From Epiperipatus broadwayi (Eukaryota > Onychophora > Udeonychophora > Euonychophora > Peripatidae): a stretch of 64,000 nt of DNA. The notes under the pieces are model-generated. The model was not told the origin of the DNA. It did no database searches and saw only the letters and a program-made list of their open reading frames with translations. Positions 33,377-43,405 of the stretch are shown piece after piece. Position 1 is the first letter of the stretch, and the number at the start of each line of letters is the position of its first letter. The position numbers and the translations under genes were made by a program. The stretch is taken from positions 1 through 64,000 of the forward strand of contig JAQFVV010006648.1 of NCBI GenBank assembly GCA_028023455.1, written 5' to 3'.

Positions 33377-35150
33377 CTAGGTCACTAAGGACTTAGAAAA
33401 TTTAATTTAGAGTGATCAAAAGTTAATGATAATGAATGCTACCAGATAGACCTAGGGAAAGAAAGAGATTTTTATAATTGTTCAGACAATTGAGAAAAGA
33501 CAACAGAGACAAACATCAGCCAAACTAATTTTAAATAATTTTAAAGTTTATTAAATTCAAGAAAAAATAAATCTCAGGCAAACAAAATATGAATGTTTTG
33601 ACCTAAATTTGACTGGCGTATTTATCAGAGAGAGTTCAGGAGTATTGAAACATTGAATACCCTAGCAGAAAAAGTTTAAAAGAGGGGATTTATAATATCT
33701 TCCTGCCAGCGATTTATAAAAATTAATTCTAGCTTTCGCAGTTAAAGATTGCAAAACAAAAGGGATCTTGTAGGGAGTACAACCAAACAGCACAGGTGAG
33801 CTTTTCTGGGCCCAGAAGAAAGCATCAGGACCAAGAATGTCATATGTCTGCAGAACAGCTCATGATAAATCCCATTCAAGACTATCAAAGTTTACTTCAA
33901 TACAAGACAAAAAAATAGAACAAAAAAAGATTACGATTTCTTGTAATTTTAAATAGAAGAAAACAAAAATCTCCGATTAAAGAAAGACAGAACAATACAC
34001 TTGATAAATCGCTAGTCAAAAGATTTACGCTCTGCAGGAAACACAAACCAAGTTTAACTAAATAAATTATAAAGAAAGAATAAAGGACAGGTGAGTAAAA
34101 AGGCAAATTATGAATGTCTGCCAAAGCATTTATCAAAGTTAATAATAATAATTTACTAAGGCTGTAAACTTTAGAAATAAGCGTCTGAAAAATACGAAGG
34201 TAGGGACCTCTATAGGTCTTAAAAACACAAGCTTACGCTATGAAGAAAAGAGAGAATCCTTCTTTACTTCAACCTACTTTTATATATAAATAGATGAAGC
34301 TGAAGTGTTTTAATAATATAAATAATAAAAAGAAAAACACCAAGCTTATAAAAATAGAAACTCTCAATACACTCAAATATATAAATTAAAAATTTGAAAT
34401 CTTAAAACTAAGATCCCAATACACATTCTAAGTAATAAGTAAACGCAGAAAATAATTAAAGTATTGAAGGAATATACAAAACTTTAATAAATACTGGATT
34501 ATTTTACGATTAAGCTGAGACTTTAACAGAGATTTAAATCCTAGTAACAATATGAAAATGCTTTACCTTGTGGCATAAGTTTAGGTCCAGCTTATGTCTT
34601 TTAACAGTGCACATAGTTTATTTCATTTGAAAGTTCCTACGGAGATTTTGTTTTCCATTTCTATATTTGGGAGGCTGGATGCAAGCACTGGATCAGTTTT
34701 TGTTTAAGATTTTACAACACGATATTGCAGGAACAACTTGGGATCCAGGGTCCATCTTTGGATTGGTTTAGTATGGCATGTTGTGGATAAGATTCATTAT
34801 GGTGTGTAGTTTTGGCATTCTGCAGAGATGATCTTATTTAGAAATTAGAAGACAATAATGTAATTTCAACAGAATTTCCTAGTGGCAAACAGCAAAAGAT
34901 AATATTAGCAACAGTGATCTCCAGATGTAGACAGAAATTCTTTAAAAATTAGGCAGCACAGCAATTCAAATCAGGATCACAAGTAATGTATCAAGCTGAA
35001 CCAATACACAACAAGTAGGATAAAAGTGAATAGCTGAATAATAATCCAAAATCCCAGGCTATTTATATGCACTCTTATCTCCCATGTCATCTTTAGTTAG
35101 AAGTTTTTGCCCAGGCAAATCTCTATTTCAGACTTAACCTTAATTTAAAA
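33377..35150 (-). repeat. Probable LTR of the minus-strand element
   Basis: Complex, non-coding sequence immediately upstream (on the minus strand) of the primer-site-like motif, with a TATA box near its far end. Overall layout (long LTR, long transcribed part, then leader and coiled-coil ORF) parallels the palindromic element. No second copy is present in the window, so the far boundary is a guess. Confidence 0.4.
35060..35067 (-). promoter_or_regulatory. TATA box of the minus-strand LTR
   Basis: On the minus strand GTGCATATAAATAGCCTGGG contains TATAAATA followed by AGCC, very like the GGATATAAATAGGCC of the palindromic element. Confidence 0.4.
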
Positions 35151-37354
35151 TCTGACCAGGGTTCCTAACTTATCCAAAATTAATTTAAAAAAGTAAATGC
35201 AAAATTAAGTCTCAGCTTTCTTTTTATGAATAAGTTAAAATTAGATTACAAACAAAAAAAACAGGAATGCAATTAAAACTTTCCAAAATTAAAAGTTTTC
35301 TCAAAAGATTAAAACTTTTCAAATTAGAATGTTTTTTACAATTTGATTTAAAATAAATAACTGTCTAAAGAAACATTTTTAAACTAAAAAGTAAAATCTA
35401 TTGAAGACAAAATTAAAATCACAGAATTTTAAAATATAGCTGTGTATGTGCACTATAATATAAAACTTTCAAATAACTTTATAAAAATAAAAGTATTAAT
35501 TTCACATGAAACTTTTGAAGCAGATAAAGCACCTGGTTCATTATTATTATTATTATTAATAATAAGAATGTTTAAATGAATTTCAAATTTTCTATTTTGG
35601 TTTATTTATAAGTTTTACTTCATTAATTTACAGAAAAAAATGATTTGCTATTTAAGTAAGTGTGTGGATCAATTACTGTTATTTCTTGTACATAAATAAT
35701 TGTATTTTTTTATTCATAACAGTAATTCTAATTGCAATACTTTTTTATAAATACCTTATGATTTGTGCAACTGATAAATCTGTATTATCAAATGAAACTG
35801 ATCATTTTCCAAAGAATTTTTGTGGTGGAAAGTGGTATGTCATGTGAAAGTCTGTGCTTATATACCCTATATATATATTTATGTTATCCCTTCAACCAAT
35901 ATTTATGGCTATCTCTTTATATATGAAACTAATCCAACTACATTCCAGTATATATAAAATGATTTCCCAATGAGAGGCATGAACTGGATCATCTGATAAT
36001 CATCATTAGATTGCATATAATTACATATAAGCCTTTTTTTATTCTATTGCAGGATATATAAAGGACCCATGCCCCTTTTTACAATGCCAAATTTTAAATA
36101 TATTTTGAACGTAAACATCTACTAATCCAAACTTTTGTAAAATATATATTTTGTCAAAGGTAGTCTGTAGATTTATTAAGCATGCTAAATCTCAAAACAT
36201 ATATTCTCTACAGTAAATATACTGGTATTTTTTATTTATAATTAAGTTCTTTTTATTTTTAAAATATAAATATTGTTATTTCATATGATCAATCAACATT
36301 GTGCTAAGACAGGGACATGAGCCATTTTAATAACTTTTCTTATTTTAATATAATTAATAAGTTGTAAATAATCATTATCCATAGAACTTCTTGTAAAAAT
36401 GAATATGGTCATTCTAACTTTTGGAAAAAATAATAATAAAAAGTTAGAAAATGAAAATAAAAGATTGCAGTCAGAATTTCTGTATGCGTAAAAAAAAAAG
36501 AATAGAAATTTTTGCATAGTTATTGTCCCAGTTAGTGCAGATAGATAGCATATTATAGTGACCGGTTTCTATATGAACCTGCATGACTGAAAACATTAAG
36601 ATTCAAGAAGTAATGAGGGAATGAGAGGACAAAATATTGATTATTGATTTAATTATAAATGTTAGTAATAATTTTTAGTGAATTAATAAGATGATTACTT
36701 CCATTCATTTCTCATTCAATGATATATATTTTTATTAAGCATAATTTCACAATTTAATATTCTCTTGTTGCAATAAAATAAGAAAAATGACAAGAATATG
36801 CCTTCTTATGCACATCTTTAATAAATATGTAATCATCTAAATGTAAATGAATATTAAATAAACAGGAGCTATGTAGCAAATTTTAATGTCACAATTTTTA
36901 TAACTGAATGTAATATATATTTTACTAATATAATTGTTATATATATGTAATGAAATTAGCATAATGAAGCTACATCATCAGTAACAACTAATTTTCAAAT
37001 GGCATTTATCTTTAAGGATTGATCGATTTTATTGATTAGAGCCAATTTATAAACTATTCTAAGCCAAAATATATTTTCAACAAACGGTGGCAGTTATATA
37101 ACAATAATAAGTATAGGTAATAAATAGATATGATACCAGAATATCTATTTAATAATAATATAATAATTTTCTTAAAGTACTCACAAAAATAATAGATCTA
37201 TGATATCGACTACCTTTAATCTTTTAAATAATCATGTATCTATTATTACTTGAAATATGTATGTGTAATCTTTATTTGTGCGTAGTTTAATAGTTAAACT
37301 TTGTCATTGTTCTGAATAAAAAAATTTCAATGTATATTCATATATTTTATTTAG
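35151..37354. other. AT-rich, presumably intron upstream of the LDHD exon
   Basis: No coding motif. A (TTA)n tract lies at about 35539-35560. A fragment at about 35825-35870 (GGTATGTCATGTGAAAGTCT) resembles the end of the SINE-like repeat at 38.1 kb. The 3' part must be intron if the LDHD exon is used. Confidence 0.5.
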
Positions 37355-37460
37355 GAAATCAGCAGCAGGCTATAATTTGTCTCATATTTTTATTGGGTCA
37401 GAAGGCACTTTGGGTATTATTACAAAAGCCACGTTAAAACTTTATGGAATTCCAGAAACG
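37355..37460 (+). CDS. LDHD: D-lactate dehydrogenase (mitochondrial, FAD-dependent), one internal exon
   Basis: The acceptor (TATATTTTATTTAG, ending 37354) is followed by 106 nt and a good donor (ACG|GTAAGG). The first G completes a codon, then 35 codons run without interruption: [35 protein letters not shown]. This is the K-S-A-A-G-Y-N-L and [10 protein letters not shown] region at the end of the FAD-binding domain (PCMH/FAD_binding_4 fold) of LDHD, the mitochondrial flavoenzyme that oxidises D-lactate and related D-2-hydroxyacids to 2-oxoacids. The related D2HGDH and bacterial GlcD families have G-Y-D-L rather than A-A-G-Y-N-L here, so LDHD is the best choice. The exon starts in phase 2 and ends in phase 0. 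I found no neighbouring exon, so flanking introns are long and filled with transposons; the palindrome upstream may lie in one of them. Confidence 0.9.
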
Positions 37461-37800
37461 GTAAGGAACTCTTAATTAAAATTATAAGATACTGTTTGTA
37501 ATACTAGTATTTTTACTATATAAACGACAGTTTTTGCATAAATTTTTTAAATATAAAAATACATATCAAAAATTTTACTGCATTTATTTTCAAAAATAAA
37601 AATAAAATGACTTTCATTTTTATTTTGTTTGTATTTGTATGTGCCTGTGTAGAGAAATGAATAAATGTGTAAAATAATAATTTACAATTTGGAAAATTTT
37701 AACATTGAAAACTTTGATCAAAAAATTACTTTGTTCAGTGAATGACATTTTGTTTGCAATATACACATTTTGATTTTTATCAAGAAATATTTATAAACGT

Positions 37801-38150
37801 TAACCTGGGTGTGACGAGAATATCGGCAGCAGTGTGGGCTTTGAGCGTTCGGTCATCAAATTTTCAATAGGATGGACGGCTGGAGAATTAGAGGGTGGAG
37901 TGGATTGAAGCCTGTCCATTAAAGTATGAAGATTGGCTATCTTAATATAAATCTGAATACTTATTGTATATATGTGTAGAGATGATAATCTGGATCAACT
38001 GATAAGTGCTGGTTTAGCACAATATATATATATATTGATGATTATTTATCTTTTAGACATGTATGTGGTCAAGTATATCAGTGGTATGAGATAGTGTGGA
38101 GAGTGGAAGGTCATGTGAAAGTCTGAACTCAAATTACCCTATATATTACA
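37801..38150 (+). repeat. Dispersed SINE-like repeat, copy 1
   Basis: Shares with the copies at 41.8-43.2 kb, in the same order: TTTGAGYRTTC, a GGAGAGTGG block, TCCATTAAAGT.TGAAGATT, TTAATATAAA, GATCAACTGATRAGTGCTGG, TTTAGCACA, CATGTATGTGGT, and a tRNA-like end (box-A-like TATCAGTGGTATGAG, box-B-like CTGAACTCAAATTA). It lies in the presumed LDHD intron. Confidence 0.65.
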
Positions 38151-38950
38151 TTGTTTGTATAGGTATATATATAGCCTGCATGTTAGATATTAAATGTTAA
38201 TCTTGTAAATCTAAAATTTATGAAAAAAATAAGTGAAGAAAATTATATTGTTATTATTCAAGATAAATTAATGGCAGCTTCAGGAAATTTATTATATTGT
38301 TCTTTTAATTTCCCCCACTATCTTGAAGGTTTGTTTGTAACTGATTTAATTAAAAGGTAATAGTAAGAAATACGTAAATACTCTTGTGTATCAATATGTT
38401 TCAGAAATTTTATGAATTTTAGCAATAAAATCATATTACTCAAACAAGAATTTGCTTTAAAATGCATCTTTATCTTAAATATTGAGAGTAAGTAGTTCTC
38501 AAAACTTGTAATAAATCAAAACTTCATATAAACGATTGAAATACTTTTTATGGTTGAATATTAACTCATTACTATAGATTTATAATATATATCATAAACT
38601 TTGAATGTTCTATTTTTAAAAGTGGTTTAAAACTGAGAAACAGCAACAATTAAATAAATATTTTATTAAGCATATTATTAAATCAAAATACTGACCTGCA
38701 TATGATGAACTGTTTAGTAATAAGACAGTATGATTATATTTTATTGATTATTTTATGATAATATTAAAGTCATTTCTTTTATATCTGATTTGTTAAAATT
38801 AAAATACAGCAAGTAAAGGAAAAAAGAATTTAAATTAATTTATTTTCTAATTTATTTTTGTGTACTTTATGTATTATATAATGCTGTATGTATATATATA
38901 TAATTACAAAATTCACTACTTCCTTTATTTTGCTGTAATGCCTTATATAA
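38151..38950. other. AT-rich intron-like DNA
   Basis: No gene or repeat recognised. Confidence 0.5.
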
Positions 38951-38951
38951 G

Positions 38952-40505
38952 TGCAATTTATCTATTACTTTGAACACTTTTCAGCAAAAACCTTTTATTG
39001 TACTCATATGCATACACAATTTTATGTTTCTAATGTCCTGAAGTCTTCCTTCAGAGCTATGATATAATGAACAACAAAATAAAATTCATAACTATATAAA
39101 TAATACCATAAAAATGTAAACAATACAATTAATAAAATAATATAAAAAAAACATAAAATATATAACAAAACATAATGAAACTGAAATAAATATAATCAAA
39201 TCCAAATAAAATAATCCAGTTAATATAAAATAAAATATACAATTTAAATAGAAAGTAAATATAAATTATACATGTGTATTCCTGACTGTATACATACATA
39301 TTCATGAATAACTATTAATTTAAATGTATTATTTATTTTTATTATTTTTTTCATAATCTCCTAATTACTTCTATGTTTTATAAACTTAAACTTTAGTTTT
39401 ATTGGCTGCACCTTAATAAAATACTTAATAATTTTATTTTCATATAATTCTCAGTTCAACCTTAATTCATTTATTAATATTCTTTTTAATTTTTAAATTA
39501 TATAATATCTATTATATTTTTATTTATTCTTCTGTTATTAATATTTTTTTTAATATCTAAAAACTATAAATATTGCAATCTTTTAACTTACCCAATTTTA
39601 CTTTAATTTTTTAAAAGTTAAAAAAAAAACGTTTTTTTTTTTTTTAAATTATCTTATATTTTAGCTTCATCTATTACATATTATTTAAACTAACTATATT
39701 TATAATCACTACAACACTATTTATATATATTTATACACTTAAACTTTTATTATAACTAATATATAACTCTCTCTTATAAATGTATATTGTACTATTTTAT
39801 ATATAAATATTATGGTAAGTTTTGTTGTTTTTTTAAATTAAAAAAAAACAAAACATTTTTTTACCTTTAAAAAATTATAGTAAAATTGGGTAAGTTAAAA
39901 GATTAGAATATTTATTATTTTTAGATATTTAAAAATAAATAAATAAATAAAATAAAATATTAATAACAGAAGACTAAATAAGAAAATAATAAATATTATA
40001 TGATTTAAAAATTAAAAAGAATATTAATAAATGAATTAAGGTTCAACTGAGAATTATATGAAAATAAAATTAAGTATTTTATTAAGGTGGAGCTAATAAA
40101 ACTAAAGTTTAAGTTTATAAGGAATAGAAGTAATTAGGAGATTATAAAAAAATTATAAAAATGAATAATACATTTAAATTAATAGTTATTCATGAATATG
40201 TATGTATAGAGTCCGTAATACACATGTTTAATTTATATTTATATTTATTTTCTATTTATATTGTATATTTTATTTTGTATTATCTGGTTTATTTTATTTG
40301 GGTTTGATTATATTTATTTTAGTTTTATTATGTTTTGTTATATGTTTTATATTGTTTTTTTTTTATTTTATTAATTTTATTTTGTTGTTCATTATATCAT
40401 AGCTCTGAAGAAGATTGCAAGACAGTAAAAACAAAATTGTGTATGCATATGGATACAATAAAAGATTTTTGCTAAAAAGTATTTAAATTAATGTATAAAT
40501 TGCAT
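38952..40505. mobile_element. 1.55-kb foldback element, arms ~650-690 bp
   Basis: The left arm (38952-~39640) and right arm (~39855-40505) are imperfect inverted copies. Matching landmarks: CAGCAAAAACCTTTTATTGT with ACAATAAAAGATTTTTGCTA at the outside; ATGCATACACAATTTT with AAAATTGTGTATGCAT; AACCTTAATTCATTTATTAA with its complement; and AACTTACCCAATTTTACT with its complement inside. Read outward, each arm ends CTGAAG(G)AAG...ACA.T(A/G)(A)AAAC, a short spacer and ACAATAAAAG.TTTTTGCT. That ending resembles the 3' ends of Penelope-like elements, which often have inverted pseudo-LTRs. No Penelope RT is present, so the class assignment is inference. Confidence 0.65.
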
Positions 40506-40888
40506 TTAGATAATTACATTTCTAATTTATGTAATTTTTTATTTTATCATGAAACTAAAATTTCCTTAAAAAATTAAAGCAAACATTGTTTCTCTTATTT
40601 CAGAAAACACATTCAAATAGAAATAAAGCAAGTAAAATATATGTTTTATTTAATATTATATATATTCTCTCATTTGTTTTTGATGCACTTTATTATATGA
40701 TCACTTTAATTTTTGACAAAAATATTTGTCTATATCATAGGTGGATATAGTAGTTTGCAATTTATTTATTTTACAAAAATATATAAATAAAAATTAGCTA
40801 AGCAAATTGTATTTTAGCTAATGCTAAATAACTTTAATTTATTTTTGATATAAAAATGGGTTTTCATTGTGTGATAAATAATAGAGAT

Positions 40889-41166
40889 TTTTTTATATTA
40901 GATGCTTTTATTTTATCATATACTAAAAATAAAAAAATAATTGTTTCTTCAATCACAGTTAGGGTTTTTAGATTTAACTTGAAATAAAAGCATGAGGGAG
41001 GGATCCATAAATTAAATAAGTCAATTTTTTGTTATAAAAATAGGGATTAACTTAATTAATTTATGAATCCCTCATGATTTCATTTCAAATTAAATCTAAA
41101 AACTCCAAGTATGGTTGAAGAAGTATTTTAGTGCATGGTAAATAAAAGCATTTAATGTAAAAAAAA
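40889..41166. mobile_element. MITE with long terminal inverted repeats, copy 1
   Basis: About 278 bp, nearly all inverted repeat. The left arm TTTTTTATATTAGATGCTTT... pairs with the right arm ...AAAGCATTTAATGTAAAAAA, and GTTTTTAGATTTAACTTGAA with TTCAAATTAAATCTAAAAAC further in. A related copy is at 52157-52395. Confidence 0.75.
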
Positions 41167-41849
41167 TTGTATTATTTTTAACTTTTTAATATTGGAACAG
41201 TAAATAAAAATGTAAAACTATATTATACTTTCAATTGACTTGACCCTTATAGTTGATTTATATATAAAATAGTAATTTGTTTAAAAATGATAAAATTGCT
41301 TGGAAAAGGGGTATTACTTTGAATAATTTATTAAATAATACAAAGGAAATTTTAGAAAGACTATTCCTGGAGAAATGTATGCTATCCCTTGTTTTTGTAA
41401 GTATATATAGGTCAGAATAGTTTGAGCTTAAATAAAAGAATAAAAGTAGGGTTAGAAATAAATATCTTAGTTCTGCTTTATATATTCGTGGAAAAAGATA
41501 CAGACCACACTATTAATTTTAATGAATCTAAGGTTGTCTTCTTTGAGAGAAATGAAATAAAATAAATTAAAGAATCTTTATTTATTAAAATTTATGATTC
41601 TGAAGCAATTAACTTATTTAAAAGTTCTTTTAATATTGAGGATGTAAGAGAAGTAAGTAAAATGTGTGTAATGTTTAGTTTAAAATATGTTATTTTTTTT
41701 ACATTTGAGAAATCTGCTTGCAGCAGTGAAACCATTGATTTGTGCTTTAGAGTTTATTTTTTGATTAGCTTTTTTGAGTAGTGAATTTGGCATAAATTTG
41801 ATTATATAATATATAATTACATGTATATTTTCTATATGAAATTTAATGT
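41167..41849. other. No gene recognised
   Basis: AT-rich DNA without recognisable motif. Confidence 0.5.
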
Positions 41850-42205
41850 AATTATAAGAGACTTGAACTCAGACTTTCAAGCTCCCTACAGCTATCCAAC
41901 CCATCTTATACAACTGTTATACATGATTACATATGTGTAAAAAAGATAAATGATGACCAATATTCATATTTTGTGCTAAACCAGCACTCATCAGTTGGTC
42001 CAGATCACCATCTTTCACATATATATACAATCAGTACTCAGTTTATATTAAGATAGCAAATCTTCAAACTTTAATGGACAAGCTTCAATCTTGTCCACTC
42101 TCCAACAGCCATCCATATCATTGAAAATTCAAGGTTGGAATACTTAAAGCTCTTGTTGATGCTAATATTGTTGTCATTCTCATGTTGACCTTAAGTCATA
42201 TCACA
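41850..42205 (-). repeat. Dispersed SINE-like repeat, copy 2 (inverted)
   Basis: The best-preserved copy. On the minus strand: CTTTAAGTATTCCAACCTTG, GTTGGAGAGTGGACAAG, CCATTAAAGTTTGAAGATT, TGATGAGTGCTGGTTTAGCA, then the tRNA-like end ACAGTTGTATAAGATGGGTT ... GTCTGAGTTCAAGTCTCTTA (box B GAGTTCAAGTC). Confidence 0.7.
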
Positions 42206-42292
42206 AATTTAATTATACAGTAGAGGGATTGACAGAATACAGGTTAATTATGTAATATTTAAATACATGTATATTTTCTGTATTAAACTTGA

Positions 42293-42430
42293 TGTAATTG
42301 TAAGGGATATGAACTCAGACTTTCAAGTTCATTAAATCTATCCAATCTATCTTATACAATTGATACAAATGACCACATACATATAAAAAAGATAAATGAT
42401 CGCCAATATACATATTTATGTGAAGTATCA
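42293..42430 (-). repeat. Dispersed SINE-like repeat, partial copy (inverted)
   Basis: Only the tRNA-like end and adjacent 70 bases are present (GATATGAACTCAGACTTTCA at 42308). It abuts the plus-strand copy at about 42430. Confidence 0.6.
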
Positions 42431-42770
42431 GATTGACCTAAGGTCAACATTAGTATGATAATAATATTAGCATCAACAAGGGCTTTGAGTATTCCAACCT
42501 CAGATTTTCAATGATATAAATGGCTGTGGAGTTGGACCGTGGAGAACATTAAATCTTGTCCATTGAAGTTTGAAGTTTTGCTATCTTAATATAAACTGAG
42601 CACTTATTATATACATGTGTGGAAAATGGGGATTTGGATCAACTGATGGGTGCTGGTCATTTATTTTTTTCCAAATGTATGTGGTCATGTGTATTAGTTG
42701 TATAAGATGGACTGGATAGTTGTAAGGAGCTTGAAAATCTGTGATCAAGTCCCTTATAATCAAAGTTTAG
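42431..42770 (+). repeat. Dispersed SINE-like repeat, copy 3
   Basis: Contains GGGCTTTGAGTATTCCAACC, CCATTGAAGTTTGAAGTTTT, GATCAACTGATGGGTGCTGG and a tRNA-like end TTAGTTGTATAAGATGGACT ... GTGATCAAGTCCCTTA. A ~30-base section after GCTGG is missing relative to the other copies. Confidence 0.7.
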
Positions 42771-42839
42771 TATAGAAATATATACATGTGTTTAAATATT
42801 ACATATTCAGCCATATTCAGCCTATTCCTCCTGTATAAT

Positions 42840-43165
42840 TAAATTTGACATATTAAGATTGGGTCAGATTGACTTAAGGTCAACAAGGGCTTTGAGTATT
42901 CCAACCTTGGATTTTCATTGATATGGATGGCTAATAAAGTTGGAGAGTGGAGAATATTGATCTTTAAAGTTTGAAGATTTGTTAGCCTAATATAAACTGA
43001 GTACTGATTGTATATATGTGTGGGAGATAGTAATGAGGACCAACTAATGAGTGCTGGTTTAGCATAAAATATGTATATTGGTGATCATTTATCTTTTTCA
43101 CATGTATATGGTTATATGTATCAGTTGTATAGGATGGTTTGTATAGCTGTAGAATACTATAAGGT
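42840..43165 (+). repeat. Dispersed SINE-like repeat, copy 4
   Basis: Same landmarks in order (GGGCTTTGAGTATTCCAACC, TTTAAAGTTTGAAGATTTG, CTAATGAGTGCTGGTTTAGC, TCAGTTGTATAGGATGGTTT). It is broken off inside the tRNA-like end, where another dispersed repeat begins at 43157. Confidence 0.7.
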
Positions 43166-43405
43166 AAAATGTATGCCCTTATGTATATATATTTACTATG
43201 TGTACATAATAATATTGATGTATATAAGTGATTAATAATATGAAATATATTTTAAGTGAAAAGTGTTTGGCATTTTTGCTTTGTTGGGAAATTTTTATTT
43301 TTTTAAAAAAAAAATCTTAAACAAAACAATATTCTAAATGAATTTCACTTAATATGTGTAATTTTAATGTAAATCGATTTCACATATATAATGTATATAT
43401 TGTAA
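43157..43405 (+). repeat. Dispersed AT-rich repeat, copy 1
   Basis: Aligns by eye to 47649-47895: CTATAAGGTAAAATGTATGCCCTT against CTATAAGTCAAAATGTATACCCCTT, then AAGTGAAAAGTGTTTGRCATTTTT, TTAAAAAAAA and CACTTAATATRTRTAATTTT. No coding content. Confidence 0.7.

Noticed and set aside
35634-35655. 22-nt candidate exon (TTACAG | AAAAAAATGATTTGC... | GTAAGTG) upstream of the LDHD exon
   Set aside because: Splice signals are present, but the acceptor tract is weak, the sequence is poly-A rich, and the joined reading does not resemble the LDHD sequence that should precede K-S-A-A-G-Y-N.
40395-40480. Hammerhead ribozyme in the foldback arm
   Set aside because: CTGAAGA is followed by no convincing stem II and the GAAA box is degenerate in the right arm. 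Kept only as a test suggestion for the left arm.
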